Below are positions 9,976 to 20,152 of a DNA stretch of 64,000 nt, in pieces (position 1 is the first letter of the stretch; every line of letters begins with the position of its first letter). Under the pieces are notes generated by a model. That model had not been told where the DNA came from. It did no database searches and saw only the letters and a program-made list of their open reading frames with translations. The position numbers and the translations under genes were made by a program. The DNA is taken from contig OX463841.1 of assembly GCA_949825065.1 (NCBI GenBank), forward strand, positions 17,189,064 to 17,253,063. Reading direction: 5' to 3'. This stretch comes from Odontocerum albicorne (lineage: Eukaryota; Arthropoda; Insecta; Trichoptera; Odontoceridae).

Positions 9976-10544
9976 TTAAAACCCTGTCATAATACACGTC
10001 GTATTGTATCGATTCGAAACAATCAATTGATTCGATAAACCGAAATTCTATTTCTCATCATAGATTTCTCAAACCCTGATTGAACTGCAAATACACGTTG
10101 GTTAGAAGTTTAGTAATACATATATTCTTCCTCATAGGATCCTGTGTTCAATATAGGTAACACATCTTCAAATCTCATAATTTTCTTCTTCAAGCACTTG
10201 ATATAAAATCTATCTCAACTATTTTATTAATAAACATTCCACCTGAGATTTCTTAACAATTCTCTTACTTGTTCTAGGTTAACATTCAAGAAATGTCTTT
10301 GTCCATCTTATTTGTGCACCAATAAATAGTTTCTACGTACAAATAACTTTAAAAAAAAACTATTCAGTTTTAGTGTTTCGCATACAGTCATTGTGTGCAC
10401 ACTGGTTAATTATTGTCAATATTAGAAGCCTCATATAAGTGCTTTAGAAATTTATTTTCTGGCACTGCAAGAAATGTATTCCATATAGTTTTCATTATAC
10501 TGGTTATGAAGTTTGAATCTCTACATGCTAATAATTTGGTAGCA
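9976..10544. other. Gap, unrecognised
   Basis: No transposon or gene was recognised. On the minus strand 10406-10544 stays open and reads FGEPFDATKLLACRDSNF and onward, without a domain I know. It borders the minisatellite whose units repeat the FGEPFD-coding bases, so the frame may simply be the array's edge. Confidence 0.45.
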
Positions 10545-10845
10545 TCAAAAGGCTCTCCAAAGCGATATGTATACAAAAAAACATTTAATCTGTAAACTAT
10601 CAAACAAATCAAAAGGCTCTCCAAAGCGATATGTATACAAAAGCGATATGTACATCAAAAGGCTCTCCAAAGCGATATGCACATCAAAAGGTTCTCCAAA
10701 GCGATATGTATTCAAAAAAACATTTAATCTGTAAAATATCAAACAAATCAAAAGGCTCTCCAAAGCAATATGTATACAAAAGCGATATGTACATCAAAAG
10801 GCTCTCCAAAGCGATATCTATACAAAAAAACAATTAATCTGTAAA
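10545..10845 (+). repeat. Compound minisatellite with AAAGGCTCTCCAAAGCGATA core
   Basis: The 20-base core recurs six times between 10547 and 10820. Spacers are of two kinds, a short one (CATC or similar, unit about 28 bp) and a long one (ACAAAAAAACATTTAATCTG and onward, unit about 63 bp). The alternation suggests a higher-order duplication of a composite unit. The overlapping open frames are artefacts. Confidence 0.9.
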
Positions 10846-10882
10846 ATATAAAATATCTATGAGATTTGGTTAGTTCTGATTA

Positions 10883-11093
10883 ATGCCAATTCGATCTAAT
10901 CATCTAGACTAAAGTTTAAAAATAGATGCCAATTCGATCTAAATATCTAGACTCAAGTCTAAAAATAGATGCCAATTCGATCTAAACATCTAGACTTAAG
11001 TCTAAAAATAGATTCAAATTCGATCTAATTATCTAGACTTAAGTCTAAAAATAGATGCCAATTCGATCTAATTATCTAGACTTAAGTCTAAAA
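10883..11093 (+). repeat. 43-bp minisatellite, about 5 copies
   Basis: Units of about 43 bp with the landmarks ATGCCAATTCGATCTAATTA and CTAGACTTAAGTCTAAAAAT. Each later unit carries the perfect palindrome AGACTTAAGTCT next to TCTAGA. Units differ by one to four bases. Confidence 0.92.
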
Positions 11094-11821
11094 TTTAAAA
11101 AAAAATAGAATTATATATTAATATAATTTTGGAAGCAATTATTGGGCGAAAATATTCATTTAAGGTTAATTGAAATAACTTGCGGATAGAGTTATAACTA
11201 TTCAAAGTTCTTAATTTTTCAAATATTGCAAAATTTTCAAAGGACCAAAATTTTACCAAACACCATGCATATGTTACTTAATCTTATGCACAAATTGCAT
11301 GAAAGAAACATGGTTCTTAGTTATTTTAAGAATATTAACTAAAATGTATAAATAATTTAGTTAATTACAATACTTAAGTCATTTGTCTGAAAGCCCAGTA
11401 GCTTTATGGTGCAGTTATAAAATTAAATCGTAGAGAATTTAATACTGCAACCTTCTACGAGTACCTACTCGTACATGTAAATATAATATACTCAGATTTA
11501 AAGTATTAAGCAACACATTGCCATTTGTGATTTTAACTGTATGCACATTTTAGTTTAAAAAAATCTGAATGAACACTTGTTATTGCCATTAGCATGCAAA
11601 TATATGCAGTATACAATATGTAATTAAATAAAAGTATGCAATTATGGTAGGGTAGGCTTATGGTTTCATTATGAATTCAATTAGGATATTGAATTGTTTT
11701 GTTTAAGTTTTTGTAGTATTTTGACGTTCATTGATTAAGAAGTGTGTAGCAGCCCATTTTTTTAAATATCAAAAGTGTTATATATTTTTCAGACAAAATA
11801 CATAATGTTTATGGAATATTA
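11094..11821. other. Gap, no gene seen
   Basis: AT-rich sequence without recognisable coding or repeat structure. Confidence 0.55.
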
Positions 11822-12176
11822 TTTATAGTTAAGGCATTAACACTGTGGAGGTTTAAATATATTGTAATTGTTTTATCAAACACTGTTTATTCCACTTAGT
11901 GGAATAAACAATGTTTGATAAAACAAATTACAATGTCTTTAAACCTCCATAACAATATATAAAAATTAAATTATAGTTTGTTTAGTCCAACACTATTTAT
12001 TTCACTTTATATAACTAACTCTACCAGTTTCAAGGTTTTCACCTCATCTTCAGGGGAGCACAAACAAGTCTTGTTTGCACTCCCCTGATGATGAGGTGAA
12101 AACCTTGAAACCGGTAGGGTCATACCGTTATATAAAGTGGAATAAACATTGTTTGACTAAATAAATTATAATGTTT
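11822..12176. mobile_element. Fold-back element, copy 1, with hammerhead-like core
   Basis: Two back-to-back palindromes. The first is centred near 11898 with arms of about 55-60 bp. The second is centred near 12075 with arms of about 95 bp. Each arm runs through GTGGAATAAACA, a TATAACGGTATAACCC-like block and CCGGTTTCAAGGTTTTCACC. The outer end TATTTATAGTTAAGGCATTA is shared with copies at 31905, 41060 and 44370. At 12085-12110 the sequence has CTGATGA, one extra base, a five-base-pair stem closed by a GAAA loop, then GAAA, reminiscent of a hammerhead ribozyme core. Penelope-like retroelements are known to carry such motifs and inverted terminal repeats, so a derivative of one is plausible but unproven. 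Confidence 0.75.
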
Positions 12177-12448
12177 ATGGGTTTTGGGGCGTCTTCTTCG
12201 TCTATTTTGTGTCAAATATGAAATTCGAAGTTGAAGATTTATTGAGGTGTATCGATTATTTACCGAGAATGTGTCGCTTGACATAAGGCACCAGAATTAC
12301 AGTTGAATAATTATAAAAGAGAGTAAAAAACTGGTTAGCCATCTCACACTGGCTTATACATTTTCCTTTGGAACTCCTCTCAGTTCTTCCACATTTTAAG
12401 TCTTCTAGGAGTACATATGATATACATGCCAAGAAGTTTCCAACATAC

Positions 12449-12870
12449 TATTCTGATATCTATTATCCTTTTAACATATAAATGCTTAATGTATATTCTG
12501 ATATCCATTATCCTTTGTACAAATAAATGCTTAAAGTCTATTCTGATATCTATTATCATTTCTACATATAAATGCTTAAAGTCTATTCTGATATCTACTC
12601 GTATTATCCTTTCTACATATAAATGCTTAAAATCTATTCTGATACATATTATTCTTTCTACATATATTATATATTAAAATGCTTAAAGTGTGTTCTGATA
12701 TATATTATCCTTTCTACATATAAGTGCTTAAAGTCTATCCTGATATCTATTATCCTTTCTACATATAAATGCTTAAAGTCTATTCTGATATCCATTATCC
12801 TTTCTACATATAAATGCTTAAAGTCCATTCTGACATATATTATCCTTTCTACTTATGAATGCTTAAAGTC
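12449..12870 (+). repeat. 45-bp minisatellite, about 9-10 copies
   Basis: The unit of about 45 bp reads TATTCTGATATCTATTATCC then TTTCTACATATAAATGCTTA and AAGTC. Two units carry small insertions (near 12598 and 12665), which shift the open frame. The 86- and 102-codon frames (12417-12677, 12623-12931) are products of the array, not genes. Confidence 0.93.
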
Positions 12871-13263
12871 TTTTATTTTAATCATATATGAAACAGCTCA
12901 AATTTCAAATAAGAGTGGAAGTAATCCTTAGAAAATATGGTTTGATCGAGAGCAAGAGTGTCTTTGAATGCTAGGGTTAGTAAAAACTTAGTCCTACAAA
13001 AATAATTTTGGAGAGCGAGGACTCTGAGTTCTGTTATCCAAGAATGGGGAAAAATTGGAAGAACAAAGGCATTAAACAGTTTAAATTCTGTATTTTTTTA
13101 TTTTCATATAACTTACGTATACTGATTATTATATAAAGCTTACATTCTATAAAAAGCTTGAAGATTGTCAAATAAGAAATATTTGTTTAGTCAAATCTAC
13201 TAATTTCCATAACTTAGAATTTTTAATATGCTTTCTTTAAAAACATTTTCAAAAATATTGAAG
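12871..13263. other. Gap, no gene seen
   Basis: AT-rich spacer. Nothing recognisable was seen. Confidence 0.5.
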
Positions 13264-13453
13264 ATGTCAATATCCAATTCAAAAGAAACAGCTCGTGAAT
13301 CAAAGGAAGATCACTTGTCAAGTAAGTTATATTTATTGTTAGTCTAAACAAATCAATATTAATGTATTTCAAACAGTTGTCAGGAATATAAAACTACATT
13401 TTTCCGTCCAAGAAGGATTCGATGTTGCTTCTGTCAGCAATCTTAAAATATAA
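13264..13453 (+). other. Possible two-exon mini-ORF (45 aa) with a 55-bp intron
   Basis: An ATG at 13264 opens a frame reading MSISNSKETARESKEDHLS. It meets a good donor, GTAAGTTA, at 13322. An acceptor TTTCAAACAG ends at 13376, giving a 55-bp GT-AG intron, a typical insect length. Splicing continues the frame through VRNIKLHFSVQEG to a stop at 13451-13453. I do not recognise the peptide. Frame continuity over such a short distance can be chance, and no promoter or poly-A signal could be assigned. It could also be a remnant of a longer gene. Confidence 0.2.
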
Positions 13454-14089
13454 GAATCAAACAAGTTAGTTCTAACTGGAAGGACTCGAAATGTCCTGTT
13501 GGCTTATTTATTTAATTTATTTACACGATATATATCTGTAATATGTAAACATTATACATGCACAACAAAAACAAGTTATTTAAAGTGGATACCCAAATTA
13601 TATAGATCCGGGGTTTGAAGCCTGTAATTTGTCATGTTCTCAGTAAACAAAGTTTTGGCCCATATCCTACCGAAGACATATACGAGTATATACACATTAA
13701 AATATAGGTTAATACTTTTCACCGATTCATGATAATTATTTGATTGCTTTATCATAAGTTTTCATTGACTTCATAAATTCTAAAACCTTATTAAGAATAT
13801 ATGCCACGTGAGTAAACCCTTTTGCGTATTGCATAAATTCGAAGACATTATTATTGCATCTCACAATTTCTACCATAAATGTATTATCAGAAATATAATT
13901 TAAGAGTTTACACATATATAACTAACTCCTACTGCAAGTTCAAGTACTCAAACTCTTTTCGTAACGATAACCATGTTCCGATCCCCTGACTTCGACAATG
14001 AAATATCAAACCGAATAAGACCTGAAAGTTTTCGCACCTTCCAACTTTTATAGAATTTGGTATTTCATTGTATGTTATGGGGGTTAGAT
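13454..14089. other. Gap, no gene seen
   Basis: No recognisable coding or repeat structure was seen. Confidence 0.5.
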
Positions 14090-14515
14090 AGGCATATTAT
14101 CTTTTGGAAACATATTTTTTCCTTTTTTCTTCGTCGTAGCTCTTTGTTAAGTCTCAAATTCGGCGCACCACCATCTGTGCCACATTGAATGCAACGGATG
14201 AAGAAGATCCTGCTAACTGTTTCACGTGATCCGTCTATCTCATAGGTCACTTTCCTATTGCTCGCCTTCCCTCAACTGTCTCCGCAGTCATCAACTTCTC
14301 CAGATTTTCATCAATATTTTTAGCAACATGTTCAAATGACTCGCACATGAGAATTCTTTTGCTGTATGTTGTCGAAAGACTTTCTATAATCTCCAATTCG
14401 TTGGATGATAGATGATGCGGTCCATGGTGATTCTTCCTCCTACATCACATCATGTTTGTTTTCTTCTTTCTCACACAATCCATGTTTCCATTTCATACAG
14501 TGGTATGGAGAATCC
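14090..14515 (-). pseudogene. Non-LTR RT tail, LINE family vii-like
   Basis: On the minus strand, with frameshifts, the fragment reads STTYSKRILMCESFEHVAKN, then ENLEKLMTAETVEGRRA, then a degraded equivalent of RSPxRWTDQ with TYEIDGSRETVS in another frame. This order (LSTxxxxRxxxxFxHVAR, DNLEKL, GRSPTRWTDQ) is the C-terminal region of an insect endonuclease-reverse transcriptase lineage also seen at 54630-54890 and 62144-62620. Frameshifts and stops make it non-functional. Confidence 0.6.
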
Positions 14516-14527
14516 TAGAGAATTAAC

Positions 14528-14739
14528 ACTTGCCACCCTGTGATGGATAGCGAGTGACCAGGACTTATATTTAATTTGATTGTTCGACGTTTAAATACAT
14601 AATAAAATGATTTTTATAGCTAATTACAAAAAATAACCTAGCAGATTTTGCATAATTTTAATTTAAAATATACATTTTTCACTGGACGCTTAACGTCCAG
14701 CATCGTGGCTAGCGGATTTTTAGCACAGTAAGGCAAGTG
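14528..14739. mobile_element. piggyBac-like MITE (212 bp) in a TTAA site
   Basis: TTAA occurs on both sides (14524-14527 and 14740-14743). The inner ends CACTTGCC and GGCAAGTG are inverted, followed inward by CCTGTGATGG and TTTTTAGCACAG. TTAA target duplication is the mark of piggyBac. The same inner blocks occur in the larger elements at 24955 and 26532, so this looks like a short relative. There is no coding capacity. Confidence 0.75.
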
Positions 14740-14779
14740 TTAACCAAACGGTTTTTACTTTAAAGATGGTGAATATAAG

Positions 14780-15070
14780 GTCAGTTGTCATGCAATTTAT
14801 GTGTCTTTGTCTTGGCTACAAAATTTGCTCAGTCCTGTTCAGTTTTCCTCTTCATCTGGTACAGCAATAACTGTGAACGCTGCCCCTTCAATTGGCATAT
14901 TACACCGCACCATATCCATGGCAAGGTACACCGCAGAACGCAGATGCGGCTAAGTGGCCGTAATGGTCTCAGAGCGTGGCTAAACAAACACGGCGGGCGA
15001 GAAGATTGCCCCCTCACCCTCCCATCACAATTCCGACCGCGAGTGCCCGCGGCCCAAACTATCTCGTAAT
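14780..15070. other. GC-richer segment, unrecognised
   Basis: The composition is clearly higher in G+C than its surroundings, especially 14930-15065. An open frame of 94 codons on the plus strand (14785-15069) overlaps one of 62 on the minus strand; neither contains a domain I know. It may be a fragment of a transferred or older transposon coding region. Confidence 0.35.
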
Positions 15071-15194
15071 GCCTTCAAGTACTATCGATCCGACCAGGGA
15101 GTGGATTGGCCATCAGGTAGACTTTTAAAAATGTTTTATATACTTATTTCCTTTTAATTATTTTACATAATAATAAAATGCTAGACTCTTCAAA

Positions 15195-15400
15195 AGTGCT
15201 GTAATTCAGGATTCATGCCCGCTGTTCTTGGCAGATTAAAAATGATACAAAAAAAAAAACGATTTTAATGTAAGGAACGTAGCGGCTTCTGCTATTCGAT
15301 AAGGTAATTTCCCGCATCTGTATATGGTCATAAAAATATATATTTAGTAAGAAAACCGTAGAAAATTTACCAAGGGAAGATGAACTACAGAAAAATGTTT
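15195..15400 (+). repeat. Rep-A dispersed repeat, partial copy 5
   Basis: Contains the poly-A run, the CTTCTGCTATTCGATAAGG region and ACCAAGGGAAGATGAACTAC, then stops within the hairpin. Another partial segment, including ATCTTCCGATATGTGATAGC, lies at 15985-16085 after the nested MITEs. Confidence 0.7.
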
Positions 15401-15415
15401 GTATACTAAAGAAAA

Positions 15416-15960
15416 TGTAGCAAAGTCCCTGTGACGTTTCACAAATTTGCCGCAATACAACCTTGTAACGACGTTTAGTAATTTTAATTATTTTATCAAC
15501 TTTAATATAAGCCTCGATTCTAATAAATAACAAGTTATTTAGGTAAATACATTACATTAAACTAACAATAATGACACATTAATACATCTTGTTACAAATT
15601 AGCAAAAATATGTCAGTTTGTTAAAATTAAATAATATTTGGTGACGTTTGTCAAAAGTCACTACGTTAGTCTGCATTGGCTAGGGATGGGGTATACAATA
15701 GTTGGATTTTCGATTTTTTTTGTACATAAAATTAAATGTTCGTAATTAGTATTAATTCATTGAGGATCTTGGCCTATTTAAAGAGAGATACAAATCATAC
15801 AATACATTAGAAAGTCAGTATAGTAAAAATTAGGAATTAGTACGTCAATTTAGAGAAAAACAATTTTTCGATTTATAAAAAAACGATTCGATTTGTAAAA
15901 AAAAAAACGATTTTACCCCAATCCTTTGAGATATGACATTTAAAACGTCACAGGGACCAT
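15416..15960. mobile_element. MITE family F carrying a nested MITE E
   Basis: The ends GTCCCTGTGACGTTT (near 15427) and the complementary AAACGTCACAGGGAC (near 15943) form an inverted repeat. The left inner part, ACAAATTTGCCGCAATACAA and onward, matches the palindromic MITE at 60177-60389. From about 15643 the interior is MITE family E, so F appears to have been the landing site. Confidence 0.55.
15643..15952. mobile_element. MITE family E, copy 1 (about 310 bp)
   Basis: The outer bases GACGTTTGTCAAAAGTCACT are partly mirrored at the other end by TTTGAGATATGACATTTAAA and ACGTC. Inner blocks GGGATGGGGTATAC and TACCCCAATCC are inverted. The body is AT-rich with CGATTTATAAAAAAACGATT. A second copy at 16155-16885 is split by a hAT fragment. 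Class unknown. Confidence 0.65.
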
Positions 15961-16208
15961 GCTACATTTTCTTGAATATAGATCTTCCGATATGTGATTC
16001 CTAAATTTACCAAGAGAAGATGAACTACAAAAAAATGTTTGTAGATCTTCCGATATGTGATAGCAACATATTCAGGTTGTGTAATGCAAATTAATACATC
16101 TTGTTACAAATTAGCAAAAATATGTCAGTTTGTTAAAATCAAATGATATTTCGCGACGTTCGTCAAAAGTCACTACGTTAGTCTTCATTGGCTAAGGATG
16201 GGGTATAC

Positions 16209-16627
16209 CAGTGTTCCCCAACCGTTCCCCAAAGATATTAAATATAGGATTTTCATCCATGTCCTCAATAAATTCGAAACACAGGAATAGACTGGACGTA
16301 AATGCAGCACTTCGTCTGTCAGAGACAGCACTGCAGCCAAGAATATCCAATATATTAGCAAAGATCAACAGCAGGTTTCGCATTAGTTTGTTGCAAAAAC
16401 CCCATGGTTTTTGTTAAATTTTAATTGTATCAGACAATGTTACAATTAAAATTGTTTAACTGTTATATGTATATTTGTTAATTATAGTTACATATGTCCA
16501 TCTGTCATAATATAAGATTCAAAAAATATGAAATAAAAAAAAACATTTTTATTTCAGTATTAGTGGTCCGCGAAAAGGTTTTTCTTTTTTTACCGGTCCA
16601 CAGGTCTAAAAAGGCTGGGGAACACTG
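16209..16627 (+). mobile_element. hAT transposon remnant (419 bp) with 8-bp target duplication
   Basis: The ends CAGTGTTCCCCAACC and GGCTGGGGAACACTG are imperfect inverted repeats of the hAT kind. The flanks GGGTATAC (16201-16208) and GAGTATAC (16628-16635) are an 8-bp target duplication with one change. The right interior carries the GACC/GGTCC-rich subterminal blocks seen in this group. Most of the element is deleted. Confidence 0.9.
16262..16417 (+). pseudogene. hAT transposase C-terminal fragment
   Basis: The plus-strand frame reads NSKHRNRLDVNAALRLSETA and then QPRISNILAK. This matches the very C-terminal 'KxRNRLxxxxxLRLxL' segment of hAT transposases of the ZBED5/FAM200-like group. The BED zinc finger, DDE core and dimerisation domain are missing, so it is only a marker of the element's origin. 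Confidence 0.75.
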
Positions 16628-16885
16628 GAGTATACGATAGTTGGATTTTCGATTTTTGTTAATACATAAAATTAAATGTTCGTAATTATTATTAATTCAT
16701 TGAGGATCTTGGCCTATTTAAAGATAGATACAAATCATACAATACATTAGAAAGTCAGTATAATGAAAATTAGGAATTAAAATGTCAGTTTAAAGAAAAA
16801 CAATTTTTCGATTTATAAAAAAAACGATTCGATTTGTAAAAAAAACAGTTTACCCCATCCCTTTGAGAAGTGACGTTTCAAACGT

Positions 16886-17435
16886 AGAATATAATATTTA
16901 CAAATGTGTGTACCATAAAGTGAATCAGCCCCTGGTTGATATCGGCCCATACACTTACGGATAATTTATTCTGAGATGTTCTCCAATTGATGAATAAATA
17001 ATGCTTGAATAAACATGGTCAGAGGAGAAATAATGCCTTCAAAATATATATTATTTCATGAATGCGTTACACGAAAGCGTTACAATACCCTCTACATAAT
17101 GCTGAATTACGTGAAAATTATTTCGAATTTTCGTTCATTTGTATTTCGCTTCAATTTAAAAATCTACTTCAATTACTATATTTCAATCGTCAAACAATAT
17201 AAAATCGGTTGTACTTACGTCCGTCTGTAAGAAGAACAGGTGTTGTCATAGTTACGGTTTAATAGTTATTATTTATATCAGTGACATCGAACTATTTTGC
17301 TTTTCAAATATTATTTGACAGCTGTCACTTCTTGATTTGATTATAAGACATGAAATAAAAATAGCAAATAATGTGTTTAATAAAAATACATAATTTTACT
17401 GTTGTAATTATTACAGTTAAATAAATATAATACAG
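16886..17435. other. Gap, no gene seen
   Basis: AT-rich sequence with short open frames of biased composition. Nothing recognisable was seen. Confidence 0.5.
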
Positions 17436-17654
17436 TTATAAGAATTCAGTTTGTAATGAGTGCGAACGCTTGATTCGTTTAAAATTTATCAAATTGAGCG
17501 CTTTTTTTAATTCATCTTGTTGTTCTTTGACCCAATTGACAAATACACGACGTTTTGCATGATCCAAAGACTTTAGTTCCCGTGCTATTTGAACCTTCAG
17601 AGCTAAATTGTTTCGTAAAATACTCATTTTTTTCGTAAAATACTTATTTCTCAA
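17436..17654 (-). pseudogene. Transposase internal fragment (Tc1/mariner-like)
   Basis: The minus-strand frame contains LALKVQIARELKSLDHAKRR and then VFVNWVKEQQ. This is close to the block 'xLxAYKxQLTQELKPLDHxKRRxFVNWxxEQ' that precedes the first catalytic Asp in a group of insect Tc1/mariner transposases. After EQQ the frame ends in unrelated residues, consistent with an internal deletion. A relative with the next block (MSDETHF) lies at 21780-22400. No terminal repeats could be assigned. Confidence 0.5.
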
Positions 17655-18095
17655 CGTGGTGAAACCATCTCAAGATAATTTTCTTAATTTTACTTATAAC
17701 AACCGTCTTTAGAAAACAATTATACTTTATCCGATGACTCCATAATCTATTATATTATGTATTATAAAGTACCAGATATTCATCACAAAATATTTGCAAA
17801 ACGCATTTATTCTTTTTGTGTCACTCCACTTATATACTCATAGAGTACTAAAAAAGTTGTATTAGACTGTTATTAAACGTCAGAAGAACAAGCAATTGAG
17901 ATAAAAAAAACCGTATCAGAGCTGTGGTTAAATTTTTTTTAAATAACTTTCCAGACTTTTTATTTTAATAAAATATACGATCTTTTATCGACCATTAAAA
18001 ACATTACAAATAAGAATTTTGAATACATCAATATAAATACAACGACAGTTTCAAAAATTATGAACAACATTTGTCAATTTATCGATGTCCTTGTA
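17655..18095. other. Gap, no gene seen
   Basis: AT-rich spacer. Nothing recognisable was seen. Confidence 0.5.
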
Positions 18096-18651
18096 AAGAG
18101 TCTTTCAAATTGAGTGGTTTTTATAATTCTTGGATAAAACACAGATGGCGTCGTGAACTTGCCTGGGTCTTGTGACATTTTAGACGTGTAATGTATGACA
18201 TTTATAAAAATGGAGTCGTATACAATACAACAACGCGTTCAAATTGTTGAATTATTTTATGTATTGTAATCTCTGGAAACGGTGATGTTAATTGGCCACC
18301 AAGATCATGTGATCTGACACCGTTGGACTATTTTCTCTGAGGTTACCTGAAAAGTTAGGTCTATAAGAATGACTCTGAATCATTTCCTGAGCTAAAAGGC
18401 GAAATTATTCGCGTTATTGGTAAGTTAGAACCGCAATTATTCCAAAATGTAATCGAAAATTTTGACAAAAGAGTGGACATCTGTGGAGCTGCAAGAGGTA
18501 GATATTTGGCGGATATTGTTTTTTGTCTTTAAATGTCATACATTATACTTCAATGAGCAATAAAAAGTTTTTTGAAATCAAAGCAAATTGTGTGTTTTAT
18601 TCAAGAATTTAAAAAAATATAATTTAAAACCGCTCAATTTGAAAGATCATT
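18096..18651 (+). mobile_element. Family H deletion derivative, copy 1 (556 bp)
   Basis: The inverted ends include CTTTCAAATTGAGTGGTTTT (18102 onward) and AAAACCGCTCAATTTGAAAG (ending 18644), with TA outside each (18094-18095, 18652-18653). The interior joins the first about 17 codons of a transposase (MESYTIQQRVQIVELF) directly to its last third. Copies at 56368-56921 and 58683-59233 share the same junction. The family is non-autonomous and was probably mobilised by a full-length Tc1/mariner relative absent from this window. Confidence 0.92.
18270..18531 (+). pseudogene. Family H transposase C-terminal remnant, copy 1
   Basis: Reads ISGNGDVNWPPRSCDLTPLD, then YFL, a stop, and YLK; later EIIRVIGKLEPQLFQNVIEN, VDICGAARG and LADIVF. 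This is the last catalytic block (Asp in TPLDYF) and C-terminus of a Tc1/mariner-type transposase common in insects. The stop where a Trp codon stands in copy 2 (DYFLWGY) and the internal deletion make it inactive. Confidence 0.85.
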
Positions 18652-18653
18652 TA

Positions 18654-19375
18654 CTAAGTAGAGTCCACGCGCCGTAAGGAAAGAATCTGTTACTGTATTG
18701 TACTATAGCGTTGGTACACAGAGAGCGTGTGCTTGTGTTAGTCAACTTCTGTATGCTGATTGGTCAGTTTCAAATAAACTTTCAAATATGTAAATTAAAA
18801 AAATCTACTTGCCTAATACAGATGTTGAGGGCAATCTTGGTGTGATCCGTTTTATGAAACAGACACTTTTATTCACATGATTATTTTTATGTATCTGGTA
18901 TATAAAACACGAGGGCCATTTTGAGCAGTCGCTCCTTCTAATTAAAAGTAAGTTATATTCATAATACCCCAGTAATAGTAATCAAATACGATCACGAATC
19001 ACGAAATAGTAATCAAATACTTGGTCTGGTCGATAGGATCAAGGGGTTTGGAAAACAAAGCGGTGCGCACATTACCTCGATCTGATATGTATTCTAATAT
19101 GATTGTTCCCATCCCCATAACCCACCCTTACTCGTGCCGGGGGAAACTTTTCAGATTATTATTATATTAGTCCGAATGTAGGGAAACTATTTCAATTATT
19201 TACTGGACTATTTGTGTAAGTATGACATTAATTTTCTATTATTTCAACGGTGATACAGAAGGCCTTGGTAAGTAGAACATAATGTTATTAGTGGAGGTAG
19301 AAAATGGGATTTTTTATACATTTGTTCCATTACGCCGTTTCCTTGTTTGGATATATAAAGGTGGCAGATCATCGA
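18654..19375. other. Gap, no gene seen
   Basis: No gene was recognised. G+C rises slightly around 19030-19150, but the open frames are short and unfamiliar. Confidence 0.45.
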
Positions 19376-20082
19376 ACTTTTTATATTACAACCGGTGTGT
19401 AACTATAGACGCCTCGAAACAAGAAGGCAAGAATCCACTGCGATATTATATTACAACCGGTGTGTAACTATAGACGCCTCGAAACAAGAAGGCAAGAATC
19501 CACTGCGATATTCCTACTTAAAAATGCATGGCGGAGGAGGGTGCCGTAAGTAAGATAAAAAAGAAGACATTGAAAAAGTTTGACCATGTTGAGTGAAAAT
19601 ATGAAGAAATAATGACGAAGGAATATGCAGGACTGACATATATGTGATAAAGGCAAACCGAGTGAACGTGGCTGGACCAAAATTTGAAAGAAGGGAAGTT
19701 AGAGACACGAATAATAGACGACGTTTTGAAACAAGAAGGCAAGAATCCATTGCGATATTCCTACTTAAGGTTTTGCAAGGTTGCTTTAACTGTCCCGCGA
19801 TTCTAGAAACACTAAGTTTATATGCACCCAATAAATATAGCCGTGCAAGGAATCACTCTCTGTTCTATATACCAACTTACATGATTAATATCATGGCTCA
19901 ACACTCAGTCACGCGTGGTATAGAGATATTGAACCAACTGAATGACAATGTAGATATATTCTCGGTACCGCCTAGCAGTATGAGAAGAATCCTGGCGGAT
20001 ATTCTTCCTAACGAATAAGCTAACGCTAGAAGCAGACCCTCTTTGTATAATAGGAGAAATCCGTGCAAAGTGGATAAAAAAA
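19376..20082 (+). pseudogene. Non-LTR RT tail, LINE family v, copy 1, chimeric
   Basis: The frame 19644-20018 ends with GCFNCPAILETLSLYAPNKY, a short linker, IPTYMINIMAQHSVTRGIEI and DILPNE before the stop. This is the tail after the RT domain in Jockey/BEL-clade-like LINEs ('LLxxLxLxVPxxxxRxxxxFxxPxxRTNxxxxSxL'). The 3' untranslated part ends GTGGATAAAAAAA at 20082, as in the copies at 41737 and 49660. A 66-bp segment is duplicated in tandem (19381-19512). Bases 19513-19717 derive from a different LINE (family C: KPSERGWTKFERREV), so the long frame is a chimera. Confidence 0.8.
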
Positions 20083-20152
20083 CAATATACTGAAGACACG
20101 TTTGCTTACTTTCTTCGACCTTTCTGGATTATTCTTTACATCCAAACTACCT

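Larger units (their letters stand above)
16155..16885. mobile_element. MITE family E, copy 2, interrupted by hAT
   Basis: Left part 16155-16208 and right part 16628-16885 align in order with copy 1. Removing the insert and one target duplication restores the copy-1 order GGGGTATAC then ATAGTTGG. This dates the hAT insertion after the spread of MITE E. Confidence 0.75.

Noticed and set aside
12085..12125. Calling a functional hammerhead ribozyme
   Set aside because: There is an extra base between CTGATGA and the stem, a weak closing pair, and no complementary stem I flanking the core.
12417..12931. Frames with repeated YKCLKSILISIILS as a membrane repeat protein
   Set aside because: Product of the 45-bp minisatellite.
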